Assembly (NCBI GenBank): GCA_017303875.1
Contig: JAFLBP010000017.1
Span: 62,001-126,000, forward strand
Source of the DNA: Chitinophagales bacterium
Lineage (GTDB): Bacteria; Bacteroidota; Bacteroidia; Chitinophagales; Saprospiraceae
Reading direction: 5' to 3'
Length of the DNA: 64,000 nucleotides
Shown: positions 17,701 through 27,700 of the stretch, piece after piece
How the letters are laid out: each line of letters opens with the position of its first letter
Numbering within the stretch: the first letter of the stretch is position 1
The notes under the pieces: model-generated
What the model was told of the DNA's origin: nothing
The model's database searches: none
Seen by the model: only the letters and a program-made list of their open reading frames with translations
Program-made: the position numbers and the translations under genes

Positions 17701-19724
17701 ATATATCCGCCGGTTCTAAGGTATCCGGTTTGTTCTGTCCAAAAATGAATACCGTGTGCGCCTGCAGGAATATTGGCTGGCTCCCAGGTGTCGCCACCGT
17801 CGTTTGTGTAAGCGGGAGGGGCGCTCTCTCTAATCACCCACCCTCTTTGTGAATTTACGAAATAAATCTCCGTAATCTTTTGAATATCAAGAGAATTTAA
17901 GCGTTTCCAGGTGTTGCCTCCATCTTGCGTCTTTAAAACCAGGCCACCATATCCACCAATCCATCCCAATTGTGGTGTTAGAAAATGAAGGGACTGCGCA
18001 ACAAATGGGAAACTATACGGGTACTTTTTCCAGCTCTTTCCACCGTCCACTGTTTTTAGCATATACGAACCTGAGCCTATAATAAATCCGGTTTGTTTGT
18101 TCACAAACTGAATAGCTAATAAAGAATCCGTGGTATTAGTGGCTACTGATTGCCAGGATTGCCCACCATCTTCAGAGTTCAGCAAAACACCTCCATTCCC
18201 TACTCGCCAAACGTTTAAAGAATCTAATGCATAAATATCGTTTATGGCCGATCCTTGTGGTAAAGGATTTCGCCACTGCCAGCAATAATCAACCGGAATA
18301 TTTGCACAGTATTTTTGCTCTCCACAGGCATTACTAACTTTTAAACAAACGGGGTATAAACCTGCTTCCTGAAAGCTGTGTTCCGGATTGAGCAGGTTGC
18401 TGCCAGCGCCGTCGCCAAAATCCCATGTATAAACAACGCCCGGAGCTTCGGGTGCGAAAAACTTAAAGGAGTCTCCGTTTCTTACCCAGGTAAACTCGGC
18501 TCCAGGCACCGGCGGATCCGAAAAAATACAGGTCGCCTCATACACGCGCTGGCGTATCAGGTTGCCCGGATGCTCTCCCAATCCCTTACTCAGGTTGACA
18601 CCGCCAGGCTGCAAATAGCAGTAACTCATCACGGTGCCGCCGCCTTGTGGCGCAGGGCCGGGCGCGCAGTTGCCTTCCGCCGGGTAACAATTATCAATCG
18701 GGCCACCCGGCCAGCCGCACCAGTGTGTATGCCGGGAGCCGAAATTGTGCCCCGTTTCATGTGCCATCACAGTCACGCTCCATGAGTATACCGGCAAGTA
18801 AGCGTAGGTGTTGTAAATACTGCTGAAAGCGTAACTGTTGTTGCAGGTAATACTGGTGCTTACATTGGCCCAACCGCCGGTGCTTGGGTTTCGAATATCG
18901 ATCAGGTGGGCAAAATTGCCATTATAATTCGGACGTGTTGTGCTAAAAGCGCCATGCGCAAGGGTTGCTGCGGCAGGGTAATTGTCGGCACTTGTCCAGA
19001 TAAATAGTTCTGACAATTGTATGGTCACCTGCTCCTGCGCATAAAAAGCCGCTACAATATTAAACAGGCCTGTTACAAAATCGGCGGTATTTACACTGCT
19101 GCTGCCGTTTTCCAGATAGGTCTGGTACGTACACTCAACATAAATTTTGGTAACTTTTATACAATTTGCAGCGGCAAACTGTGCCGCCTGTTCCGCTATA
19201 TCGGGCAGGTTTTCATCCGAAACACCGCACTCAAAGGCTGGCTGGCGTTTCAGATTTTTTTCTCTGAAAATTACATACTGATTACTGTTTTCTACTCGGC
19301 CCACATTGATATTGCCCTCGGCATCGGCTAATACGCCCATTATGCCATTTTCAAAAATACTTAAAGCCGCCATAGATTGCGTTGCACCAATAATTTTGCC
19401 CCGGTAATGCAGCCCCGGCGTGTACACACAATTTGCAGCATCTGATTGTATTATCCTGAATCCTTCGCTTGTGATTTCGCAGCGCTCCAGTTCCAGCGCC
19501 AGCATGCCGCCTTCAAAAGGTAATTGTACCATAACCTGCGCTGGCCGATCAGAAATCAGGCGTTGCCAAATCAGGGTGTCGGGTTGCAGCAAAGTGGCAT
19601 TTTGTACGTTTTCCAGGGCCTCAAGCGGATGAGCCGCACTTGGTTTGAACAAGCGGAAAACGGTTTGGGCCGATGCGGCCATTGGCAGCAGGCATAAAAA
19701 AATGGGGTATAAAAACCGTTTCAT
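14772..19724 (-). CDS. Secreted metzincin metalloprotease with PKD, Ycf48-like propeller repeats and T9SS type A domain (1650 aa)
   Basis: The ATG at 19724 gives a signal peptide (MKRFLYPIFLCLLPMAASAQ); an upstream in-frame ATG at 19760 is less likely. Residues about 180-395 form a reprolysin-like zinc protease: HETGHNFGSRH (HExxHxxGxxH, near residue 321) supplies three zinc ligands and the catalytic Glu, followed by a Cys-rich loop and the Met-turn VMSYC. A PKD domain (YTWDFGDGAGSNLLNPEHSF) spans about 400-475. Residues about 480-1050 hold many repeats with TxDGGxxW cores, as in Ycf48/photosystem II assembly-factor-like beta-propellers. Ig/PKD-like modules follow, ending in a type A T9SS signal (KVVPNPGAAWFELQGN). 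It is likely a cell-surface or released protease; the target is unknown. Confidence 0.9.
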   Translation of the reverse strand: MKRFLYPIFLCLLPMAASAQTVFRLFKPSAAHPLEALENVQNATLLQPDTLIWQRLISDRPAQVMVQLPFEGGMLALELERCEITSEGFRIIQSDAANCVYTPGLHYRGKIIGATQSMAALSIFENGIMGVLADAEGNINVGRVENSNQYVIFREKNLKRQPAFECGVSDENLPDIAEQAAQFAAANCIKVTKIYVECTYQTYLENGSSSVNTADFVTGLFNIVAAFYAQEQVTIQLSELFIWTSADNYPAAATLAHGAFSTTRPNYNGNFAHLIDIRNPSTGGWANVSTSITCNNSYAFSSIYNTYAYLPVYSWSVTVMAHETGHNFGSRHTHWCGWPGGPIDNCYPAEGNCAPGPAPQGGGTVMSYCYLQPGGVNLSKGLGEHPGNLIRQRVYEATCIFSDPPVPGAEFTWVRNGDSFKFFAPEAPGVVYTWDFGDGAGSNLLNPEHSFQEAGLYPVCLKVSNACGEQKYCANIPVDYCWQWRNPLPQGSAINDIYALDSLNVWRVGNGGVLLNSEDGGQSWQSVATNTTDSLLAIQFVNKQTGFIIGSGSYMLKTVDGGKSWKKYPYSFPFVAQSLHFLTPQLGWIGGYGGLVLKTQDGGNTWKRLNSLDIQKITEIYFVNSQRGWVIRESAPPAYTNDGGDTWEPANIPAGAHGIHFWTEQTGYLRTGGYIYKTEDAGQTWSVKSVLTNATYVYFLNTDIGWGLVFSSGYKLYKTVDGGQNWTLLNANYTNALRPVFVNPNDGFTAGSRSTDGGATWSLDIKKPLGNVRFHAIFFRDAQNGYIAADGRLWHTKDRGKKWNTIFSSQGLGIEGLDVFFADEKHGWLLDDLDIIYTTDGANSWKMKRVDNFHYGSSAFCFVDTLHGWMTTGGAKIFKTTDGGNNWQSQILPWNGIHLRGVHFLNPQHGIAYSKEGHIFRSVDGGISYNQIFFKADTGFLHHAFIDTLYGWVVGDKGLVMHTQDGGQTWIRWGKVETDLALIKVFFLDQKHGWTTNGMDLFYTTDGGKKWSVDFTGIGPGITDFHFHSPASGFMIGGLGNLLKLGKVEPPNLDSLIISCIGKPVPSLVPEGDYNVRWYDSPTSTTFTTTTPIINNNMYNVKKYYVSHYPVGLGDCGESERLEVTVKVRGGFKVLPDIIVCHPDTPYTLSWGQSVYTTGPHYHSIQVEGCDSTLRQSVRIIQPKQTNLGKINRCTGDTLFVCGEPYTQSGSYNKLCTSYQGCDSTVTFELLVRPSAATHLNTQYRCVNDPLIVGNDTLSTSGPFSITLSAHNGCDSVVSGTLVLLQAAAQISGPSKICPGDTLTLFSVFNPPATQRIWRDASGNILGHADSLRVAQAGTYYLEARAEAAGAICSVFDTLNLVAAPLISNLSLNAGPRSCAEAGFIIAASPDPGLSFRWIGPYGWQSDKAFNFVESAGWYQVTATNAQGCTASGSINVPGENLVASFSLSANPAELGLQAPALTSAVLSAEVQNLYSKTVQIYWERTFLDLSPGCALRVEDPVNYYPVDVKSGMFPVAAGATVPLRAHLLDGTNEACCGIIRLLLRNTCTQSDTLTLTYLAHCSSATNDAGSGANLKVVPNPGAAWFELQGNLPAGAQKIKIFAIDGRLVLSEQISPDRRFSLANAAAGAYFIVLENQLDQALWVGEVLKL

Positions 19725-19966
19725 GGCGGGAATGGGTATAATGTGTAAATAAAGATGCAATAATAAATTAATCGCCCCAAAGCATAAATTAAAATCTGCG
19801 ATGCTGTTTATTTGCCGACACTACCGCTCCCCAAAAAAAATCCTGCCCCCACATTAAACCTCATTTGCTAAAAACCGTCATAACAAAAGAAAAGCGGAAA
19901 GAAAGATGAATGCGCGTAATCGCAGTCGCAATCTTTACCTTTCCGCGCTTCATCCATCCTTTTTTA

Positions 19967-20524
19967 ATGACATCAAAGCCGAATAACGACGATCAGATGC
20001 TCGCCCTGCTGCGCAGCGCCGCAAGCTTCGAGCGGGGGTTCAGGATGCTGACGTCCCAGTACCAGGAACGACTGTACTGGCATATCCGGCGATTGGTGCT
20101 GATTCACGAAGATGCCGACGATGTGTTGCAAAATACTTTTATCAAAGTGTACCGCAATATCCATCAGTTTGAAGGCAAGTCAAAGCTGTACACTTGGCTC
20201 TATCGCATCGCCACCAACGAAGCGATCACCCACTTGCAGCAAAAAAGTCGGAACCAGTCCGAATCCTTTGAAGATGGCGCCTCCATGGCCGCCCTCCGGA
20301 TGACGGCCGACAGCTGGTTTGACGGCGATGAAATTCAGGTAAAATTACAACGCGCTATCGCAGAATTGCCTGAAAAACAACGCATTGTCTTTAATCTTCG
20401 CTATTATGATGAAATGCCGTATGAGGAAATGTCTGCCATGCTCGACACTTCGGTCGGGGCGCTGAAAGCCTCTTTCCACCATGCGGTTAAAAAAATAGAA
20501 ACGCTGTTCCGGGAAACGGATTAA
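19967..20524 (+). CDS. ECF-type RNA polymerase sigma factor
   Basis: 185 residues from the ATG at 19967; an earlier in-frame ATG at 19910 adds a hydrophobic stretch not expected in this family. Region 2 (about residues 20-90) includes the -10 recognition helix with HEDADDVLQNTFIKVYRNI and the KSKLYTWLYRIATNEAI segment. Region 4 (about 125-180) has LPEKQRIVFNLRYYDEMPYEEMSAMLDTSVGALKASFHHAVKKIE, the -35 binding helix-turn-helix. The next two genes on + are a probable anti-sigma factor and a periplasmic Spy-like protein, so it likely responds to an envelope signal (inference). Confidence 0.95.
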   Translation: MTSKPNNDDQMLALLRSAASFERGFRMLTSQYQERLYWHIRRLVLIHEDADDVLQNTFIKVYRNIHQFEGKSKLYTWLYRIATNEAITHLQQKSRNQSESFEDGASMAALRMTADSWFDGDEIQVKLQRAIAELPEKQRIVFNLRYYDEMPYEEMSAMLDTSVGALKASFHHAVKKIETLFRETD

Positions 20525-20599
20525 TGCACAAAAGGACTTTTTTGAAGGCGACAACAATCAAAAAAGACCCCGCATCCGCCACCCACAACACTGCAAAAA

Positions 20600-21139
20600 A
20601 TGAATAAGCATTTTTCAGACGACGACGACGAACTGTCACCCCTGCTCCGGCAACTCCGCCAACAACCCGACGGGTTCAAGGTTCCTGATGATTATTTCAG
20701 TCAGTTCCAACAAAACCTGGAAGCAAAACTGGCCGCCGAGCGCCCCGCAAGCGAAGCGCCCCTGCAAGTGCATAGCGGCGGTGGCCTGCGCCGCTACCGA
20801 TTGCTGGCCGCAGCCGCAGCCGTCCTGCTGATGCTCGGCGCCGGCTGGTGGGCCTTCCGTCCGCAAGGTACCCAAACTACCCTGGCACAGGCCGAACGGC
20901 CGGAACTGACGCCGGAAGACCTCGAAAACTACCTGCTCGAACACGCCCATGAGTTCGAAACCGAACAATTGGTCGCCGTTGTGCCAACAGAAGCACTGCA
21001 CTATACTTCCGAAATGGAAACAGAAACGCCGGAACCGGCTGACCCCAAAACAACAAAAAAGAAAAAATCCAAGCAGGACCTCGAAGTAGATGAATTGCTG
21101 AAAGACCTCAGCGATAAAGAACTCGAAGAACTTTTGTAA
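20600..21139 (+). CDS. Probable anti-sigma factor / single-pass membrane protein
   Basis: 179 residues with an acidic N-terminus (residues 1-65), one membrane segment (YRLLAAAAAVLLMLGAGWWAF, about 70-90) and a charged C-terminal part ending in a Lys-rich stretch and an acidic helix (DELLKDLSDKELEELL). It begins 75 bases after the ECF sigma gene; a weak AT-rich hairpin (CTTTTTTGA at 20537 with TCAAAAAAG at 20558) lies in the gap. Size, topology and position fit an anti-sigma factor with an N-terminal cytoplasmic sigma-binding part, but I see no zinc-binding HxxxCxxC motif, so the call rests mainly on context. Confidence 0.6.
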   Translation: MNKHFSDDDDELSPLLRQLRQQPDGFKVPDDYFSQFQQNLEAKLAAERPASEAPLQVHSGGGLRRYRLLAAAAAVLLMLGAGWWAFRPQGTQTTLAQAERPELTPEDLENYLLEHAHEFETEQLVAVVPTEALHYTSEMETETPEPADPKTTKKKKSKQDLEVDELLKDLSDKELEELL

Positions 21140-21185
21140 ATCAACGCACTACAGCCCCCTGTAGCTCAAAAAATAGCTTTTTGCC

Positions 21186-21659
21186 ATGCATTCCGTATTG
21201 AAATCCATGCTGACCTTAGTGGCCCTTATCGCACTGGCCACACAACTCGCACAAGCCCAGGTGGGGCCGGAAGAAAAAGGCGAACGCATCAAACAATTCC
21301 GCGTAGCCATCTTTACCGAAGTACTCAACCTTACCGTGGAAGAAGCCCAGGGCTTCTGGCCCGTGTATAATGCTTACCTCGATAAACGCGAGGCGCTGCT
21401 CGAACAGCAAAAGCCCGGCCGACAACTCGACGGTATGAACGACGCCGAAGTGGAAGAGTATATCAAAAAACACTTCGAACTCAAACAGCGCGAATTGGAG
21501 CTGGAAAAAGACCTCGTTCAGCAACTCCGCAAAGTGCTGCCCCCGCGAAAAATTGCCAAACTGCCCATCGCTGAACGCGAATTCCGCGAATCCCTGCTGA
21601 AAAAAATCCAGGAACTTCGCCAACAAAGACGCCTCGAACGCAGCGGCGGACGGAACTAA
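21186..21659 (+). CDS. Spy/CpxP-like periplasmic protein of the ECF operon
   Basis: 157 residues with a signal peptide (MLTLVALIALATQLAQAQ), then an almost entirely helical, highly charged chain. RVAIFTEVLNLTVEEAQGFWPVYNAYLDKREAL resembles the LTxxQ-type segment of Spy/CpxP-like proteins. Family members are periplasmic chaperones or stress sensors. It starts 46 bases after the anti-sigma gene, completing a three-gene sigma/anti-sigma/periplasmic-sensor set. Whether it senses stress or is only an output is not visible from sequence. Confidence 0.65.
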   Translation: MHSVLKSMLTLVALIALATQLAQAQVGPEEKGERIKQFRVAIFTEVLNLTVEEAQGFWPVYNAYLDKREALLEQQKPGRQLDGMNDAEVEEYIKKHFELKQRELELEKDLVQQLRKVLPPRKIAKLPIAEREFRESLLKKIQELRQQRRLERSGGRN

Positions 21660-21666
21660 GCGCTTG

Positions 21667-21709
21667 TTCGGGAATTCATGATTGTATAAAACGATCATAA
21701 ATTCCCGAA
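21667..21709. terminator. Stem-loop between convergent genes
   Basis: TTCGGGAATT at 21667-21676 pairs with AATTCCCGAA at 21700-21709, and the stem continues after one mismatch through ATGAT/ATCAT to a small loop. It lies between the Spy-like gene (+) and the type B repeat protein (-). No T-run follows, so termination may be Rho-dependent or the element may only protect 3' ends. Confidence 0.5.
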
Positions 21710-21721
21710 TGCACTTCAGCA

Positions 21722-24700
21722 CTAACGCAGTATCGTCACATCTCCGGACAAAATTTCGACGGCCCCGTCGGGGAATACCACAGCGGCTTCCCAAACAAAA
21801 ACACCGGGAGAAACAGCTTTGCCCCGATCCCGTCCGTCCCAGCCAATCTGCGGATTATTGGGCTGGAAATTCCGGTTCTCAAAAACCATGCTGCCCCAGC
21901 GATCATACACACGCAAGTGCTTGATTTCCAGAACTCCTTTGGCGTAAATGGTAAAATGACTATTCTCGCCGGCGTCTTCCGGTTTGAAAATATTGGGCAC
22001 GTAGATAAAGCGCTTTTTGGTAACCCGGAGCTGTACTTTGTCGCTGGCCGTGCAACCGTTTTTGTCGGTAATCGTCAGGGTGTAAATCACTAAATTCAAG
22101 GGGGTGGTTACGGGTTCCGGACAATCATTGCAGGACAAATAATCGGCGGGCGACCAGTCCCATTTCACCACATTCTGTACCGGCAGGTTCAATTGCGGGG
22201 TGATGGTGGTGTCGTCGCCAAGGTTAACCACCAGGTATTCCGGCAGTTCCACTTTGGGAAAGAAAGGTGGCAGAATTTCAATTTCTTTTTCGGCTTCACA
22301 GCCCAGTGCATCGCGCACTACGAGGGTATATTTGCCGGTCGCCAGGTTTTCAAAAGCAGGGTCATTGCTAAAGGCGGAGCCGCCATTGACAGAATATTTG
22401 AATGGCGCCAGTCCTCCGCTGATGCTTCCAAAATCCAGGGCGCCGCGCGGCTCAAAGCAATCGGGCTGCCAGAGGGTCGGTTCGAAAACCGGCGGGGGAA
22501 TTTCGCTCACCACCACCTCATCGCTGCTGCTGCATCCATTGGCCGGGTTGCTGACGACCAAGCGGTAAACGCCAGCCTCATCGGCACTTGCATTCGCCAC
22601 ATTCGTATTGCCGAGCAGGTGCCCGCCGGGCAGCGCCGTCCAGGCATATTGCATACCGTTGCCTGCCGGACTGCTGCCGTTCAAGACGGTTTGCAGCGAA
22701 TCGCAGAACAAGCGTCGGTCGGGGCCGGCATTGGCGCCCGGCGCTGAAATATTCTGATTGACGCTTACGGTAGCGGTGGCGGTACAGCCATTTTGCTGAT
22801 TGCGCACCAAAAGGGTGTACTGACCGGGGGCATTCACCACAGGCGTATTGCTCGTTTGGCCACTCACAAAACCTGTTCCATTACTACTGCTCCATTGGTA
22901 AATGATTGTCGGGCCGCTGCTTGAGGCGCCGGCAGGAATCGTAACCTGTTGGGTAGTACAGGTAAGCGTTGCGGGCGTTGCAATCAGCGCCAGCGGAATC
23001 TGGGTGCTGTTCGGCACATTGACCGATGCCGTTGCGGAGCAACCGTTGGTATTATTGGTAATTTGCAAGGTATAAACGCCTGAAGCGCCAACATTTGGGC
23101 TGAGGCCCTGGCCGCCGCTCAGGATCTGCGGACCACTCCATATATTTTGGAATGCAGCGCCGCTCGAGCTGCCTGTGGCATTGAGGCTCACTTGCGTTGT
23201 GGTGCAGGTGATGGAATCTGCGGGGTTGATCACCACGATCGGAGCGGCTGTATCCTGACTCACGCTTGTTTGCAAAGTGCGGGTACAGCCATTTTGCGGA
23301 TTTCTAAGCAGCAATTGATAAATACCTGCCCGGTTTACAAGCGGTGTAAGGGTGTTTGCGCCGGAAACGATAAAACCGTTGCTGCTGCTCCACTGTGCAA
23401 TCGCATTGGCGGGCTGCGTCACCTGCGCCTGTAAACTCAGTTGCAGGGTTTTGCAGGTCAGCGGCGCCGGCGCGCTGATGCTGCCGGCAGGCGCGATGGT
23501 ATCTATGGCTACCTGTACTTCATCTTCATCGGTACAGCCATTTTGCGGATTGGTGACGATCAGGCGATAGGTTCCGGCTGCGCCGGCAGTAATATTGGCG
23601 CTGTTGGCATTGCCGATGATTTGTCCGCCTGCGGCAGCAGTCCACGCAAATTGGGCCGGCATCACCGAGGCATTGCCGTTAAGGGGCGTTTGTGTAATTT
23701 GACAATTCAGCGTTTTGTCGGCGCCGGCATCGGCTACCGGAGGGGTAATATTTTCCTGTACCGCCACACTTGCCGTGTTGGTACAACCGGTCGTGTTGTT
23801 GCTGACACTCAGGAGGTAAGTGCCCGGGCCGTCGATTGTAGGGGTCAGGGTATTGCCGTTTGCGCTAATCATGCCTGTGGGCGGAGCCGTCCAGCTGAAG
23901 CTGTATTCCGGCCCGCTTGCAGTACTGCCCTGAAGTTGCAGGGTGGTTATGGTGCAGGTTAAAATACCATTGACACTCACGGCGGCAGGCGGCAGTACAA
24001 TATTGGAATTTACCTCAACTGAATCGACGGCCTTGCAGCCATTGAGCTGATCGGTAACTGACAAAGTGTACCAACCGGGCTGGCCTACAATTGGCTGAAG
24101 CGTGTTAATACCGGAAATGATACCGGCGCTTGTGCCTTGTTTGCTCCATTCCATGCTTAGCGTACCCTGAGCGCTTGCTGTTCCGCTGAGCGAGAGGCTC
24201 TGCGCAGTGCAGGTCAGCAAACCTCCGGTGCCGGCATCTACCGTGGGTGGAGTAATGTTTTGCATAACAGTGGTGGTTGCCGTAGCAGTACATCCGTTAT
24301 CGGTATTGGTTGCAAGCAGCATGTATTGTCCGGGTGTACTGATCAACGGCTGCAAACCGTCTTTTCCTGAAACAATAGTGGCGCCAACGCCTTCGCTCCA
24401 CAGATAGCTGAAGTTGTTGCCCGAAAGTGCATTTTGTGCATTCAGATTCAGGGTAGTGCGTATACAAGTCAGGTCTTGTGCCGTGCTGATACTCAGGATG
24501 GGCGCCTGCTTGTCTTCTGCTACCTGAACGGCCGCGACATTGCTGCATCCATTAGCCGGGTCAGTTACGGTTACGGTATACGTTCCGGCAGCTCCGGCAC
24601 TCAGGTTGGCCGTATTGTTGTTGCCGATAATGCTGCCTCCGCTTGTGGCCCATGCATATTGCAGCCCTGTTGCGCTGGCAATCGCACTTAAAGATACGCT

Positions 24701-27700
24701 GGAAACAGTGCAGGTAATGGTGTCCGGAATATTAATACTAAAATCCGGCGCAAGCAGGTTTTGTCCGATAAGCACCGAATCTGTGGAGGAGCATCCGCTG
24801 TTGGTATTCGTAACGTTCAGGTAGTACATGCCCGGCATGCTTGCCACGACATTGGCCTGATTGGCATTACCGCTGATAAAACCGTCGATTGTACTCCAGG
24901 AAAAGCTGAGGCCGGTGTTTGCCTGACCTGCATTTGCATTTAAGGGGTATTGGGCTACGGCGCAGGTGATTTCACCGCCAGCGCCGGCTTCGGCAGGCGG
25001 GTTAATCTGATTGGACAATACCGTAGTACTGGCGGTAGCAGTGCAGCCATTGGTTTCATTCGTAATGGTAATGATATAATCTGCGGGGGCATTTACAATG
25101 ATACCGCCGCTCAGGGTGCCGGAAACGATATTGCCACCGAGGGTAAACGACCAGGTATAATTGATCTCGTTTCCGCTGGTAGAGCCGGTAATAATCAGCT
25201 CCTCCGTCGGGTCGGCACAGGTAAGGACATCGGGTGGCGCGATAACGGCAAGTGGATTGGAAATAATGGACGTCAGGACAAAATCGGCGGTATTGGAGCA
25301 GCCGTTATCGAGGTTGCTGACCGTAACGCGGTAATTGCCAGCCATATCGGCGATAATTTCAGGAGTGCCTTGTCCGGAAACAATATTCCCTCCGGCGGTA
25401 GCCGCCCAGTTGTAGGAAAAATTGCCGGGTAAGGAGAGGTTGCCTACCAGAATGCTGCGTTGTGGCGACAAGCAGGTGAGGGGCTGTAAATTTCCGAAAG
25501 TCAGTGCGGGGGCAAGGGTGTCTTTCACAACCTGTGCCACATCGGTAGCAGTACAACCATTCGACTGGTTGGTCACGGTGAGCACATAAGTGCCGGCTTT
25601 GTCGATTAACGGCGTAGCCGTGTTGGCGCCGATGGCGATATGCCCATCGGCTGTGCTCCAGTTGTATCGGATATTTACACCGGTGCTGGATCCATTGGCA
25701 TTCAGGTTGAGTTGTGCTGTATTGCAATCTAACTGACCGGGCGTATTGGCAACGGCCAGCACAACGTTGGCGCCGGCTTTTACAAACACACTTGCGCTTG
25801 CCGTGCAGCCATTTTGGCTGTTGGTAACCTGTAAAGTATAGGTGCCCTGCGCATTCACTACCGGTGTCAGGGTGGTGTCGCCGGAAACAATATTGGCGCC
25901 CGGGCCTGCCGTCCACAGGTAATGAAACTTAGGCCCGACAGACGAGCCTGCGCCGGAAAGGCTGATGCTCGGCGCCTGGCAGGTCAGCGAGTCGGGCGTA
26001 GCAATTGCGGCAATCGGCGGCGTATAGTCCGTTATGACCACCGTAGAGTCTTTGACGGTACAGCCATTGGATGGCCGCGTTGCCACCAGCGTATAAACGC
26101 CCGGGGTATTGCTGCTCACGGTAAGTACGTCGGTGGCTCCGATAAACGCGCCGCCCTGCGTGGCCGTCCATGCAAAAGTAGCGTTAGCGGGGTTGAGGCT
26201 CGCGGAAATGGAAACCGTATCCACGACACAGTTTAGGCGCAGGGTATCGGGCATGGTAATCGTCGGCGGGGCAATATTGGCCGTTACCAAAACGGTATCA
26301 AACGCTACACAGCCGCCTACGGTGTTGGTGACGGCGAGAATATACAAGCCGCCGGAGGCCGCAGTAGCATTGATCATATTGGTCGGGCCGGAAAAAGAGC
26401 CGCCGAGTGTAGTCCAGCTGTAGTTGATAGTAGATCCGGTGGTAGAGCCGGTTCCGCTCAGGGGGGCGGTGGTTTGGGTGCAGGTGATTGATCCGCCGGC
26501 TGTTGCGTTGGCGGTGGGCGGGTTGTTGGCCTCCGTTACGGTTACAAAGGCTTCAGCAGTACAGCCGGTTTGTGTATTGGTAACCAATAGGTTGTACTCG
26601 CCGGGTTCATTAATAACGCAGTTTTTATTATTTTCTCCCGAAACGATATTGCCGTCGGGTGTTGTCCATTGATATTGAGCAAAAGCGGTTTGGTTGGTGT
26701 TTCCGACCAAAGTAATGGTCGGGAAGCCGCAGCCCAGGGGCGGCGGCGGGTTAATCCAGGCCAGCAATTGATTGGGCGCGAGTGTGACTTGTACGGTAGC
26801 TGTTTTTTCACAAATGGTACCATCCGGCGCGGTAAAACTGACCGTAAGGGTATAAGTGCCGGGTTCATTAACCACCGGATTAAGGGTGTTTTCTCCGGAA
26901 ACAATATTGCCGCCACCAGTATCCCAGGAATAGGTAATGCCCGGGCCGGTGCTGGAGCCGGTACCGTTCAGGGTTACCGTTGCGCCGGAGCAGGGAATGG
27001 TTACAAAAGTGGGGGCAGCCTGCGCGACGACATTGATCACATTGATGGTCACCTGATCACTTACCAGACAGGTAGGGGCAAAAACAATATCATCAATGGC
27101 AAAATCATTGCCGCTGGTAGCGGTGTTTTGATTAACGATACAAATGGTTGCGGTAGTGGATGCGCCGCTGTTCCAGATGGCGAAAAAGTTCTGCCAGGCA
27201 CAGGTGGTAGCGCCGGGTGTGAATATCGGCCCGATGGTCGTTCCATTAATCGAAAACTGTAATTGTGCAGGCGAGCTTGAAATAACCGAACAAATCCACG
27301 CCGAAAAAACATATTGCTTGTTGGGGTCGACCGAAATGGTCTGGCACCACACATTTTGGTTGGGTACGCCGGCGCCATTGATTACCAACATATTCCCGCC
27401 GCCACTGGTATGGTCCTGACAGGGAGCAAAATTGGGGTGCGAAATCGCCGGACTGGGAATTACGTCGTAGGTGCCTTCCAGCCACAAATCGCCAGGGCTA
27501 TAGTTGTAGTCCGAATCAAAACTGGAAGCGCCAGCTTCAAAATCGCCATTAGTAATCAGGTTGTTGCTGTAATCGGCTGCCCGTCCGGTGAGCGTATAGG
27601 TTGTTGTCGTTGTGACGTTGGCCGTCGGGGAGAGCGTGTTGGAGCCGCTCAGGCCGGCGGTTGGCGACCAGAAAAAGTTGAGAAAATCTCCCGAAATAGA

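Noticed and set aside
10200..27020. Mobile-element or integron-like arrays in the two large repeat genes
   Set aside because: The repeats are in-frame protein modules within single long genes that have signal peptides and T9SS domains; no integrase, transposase or attachment sites are present.
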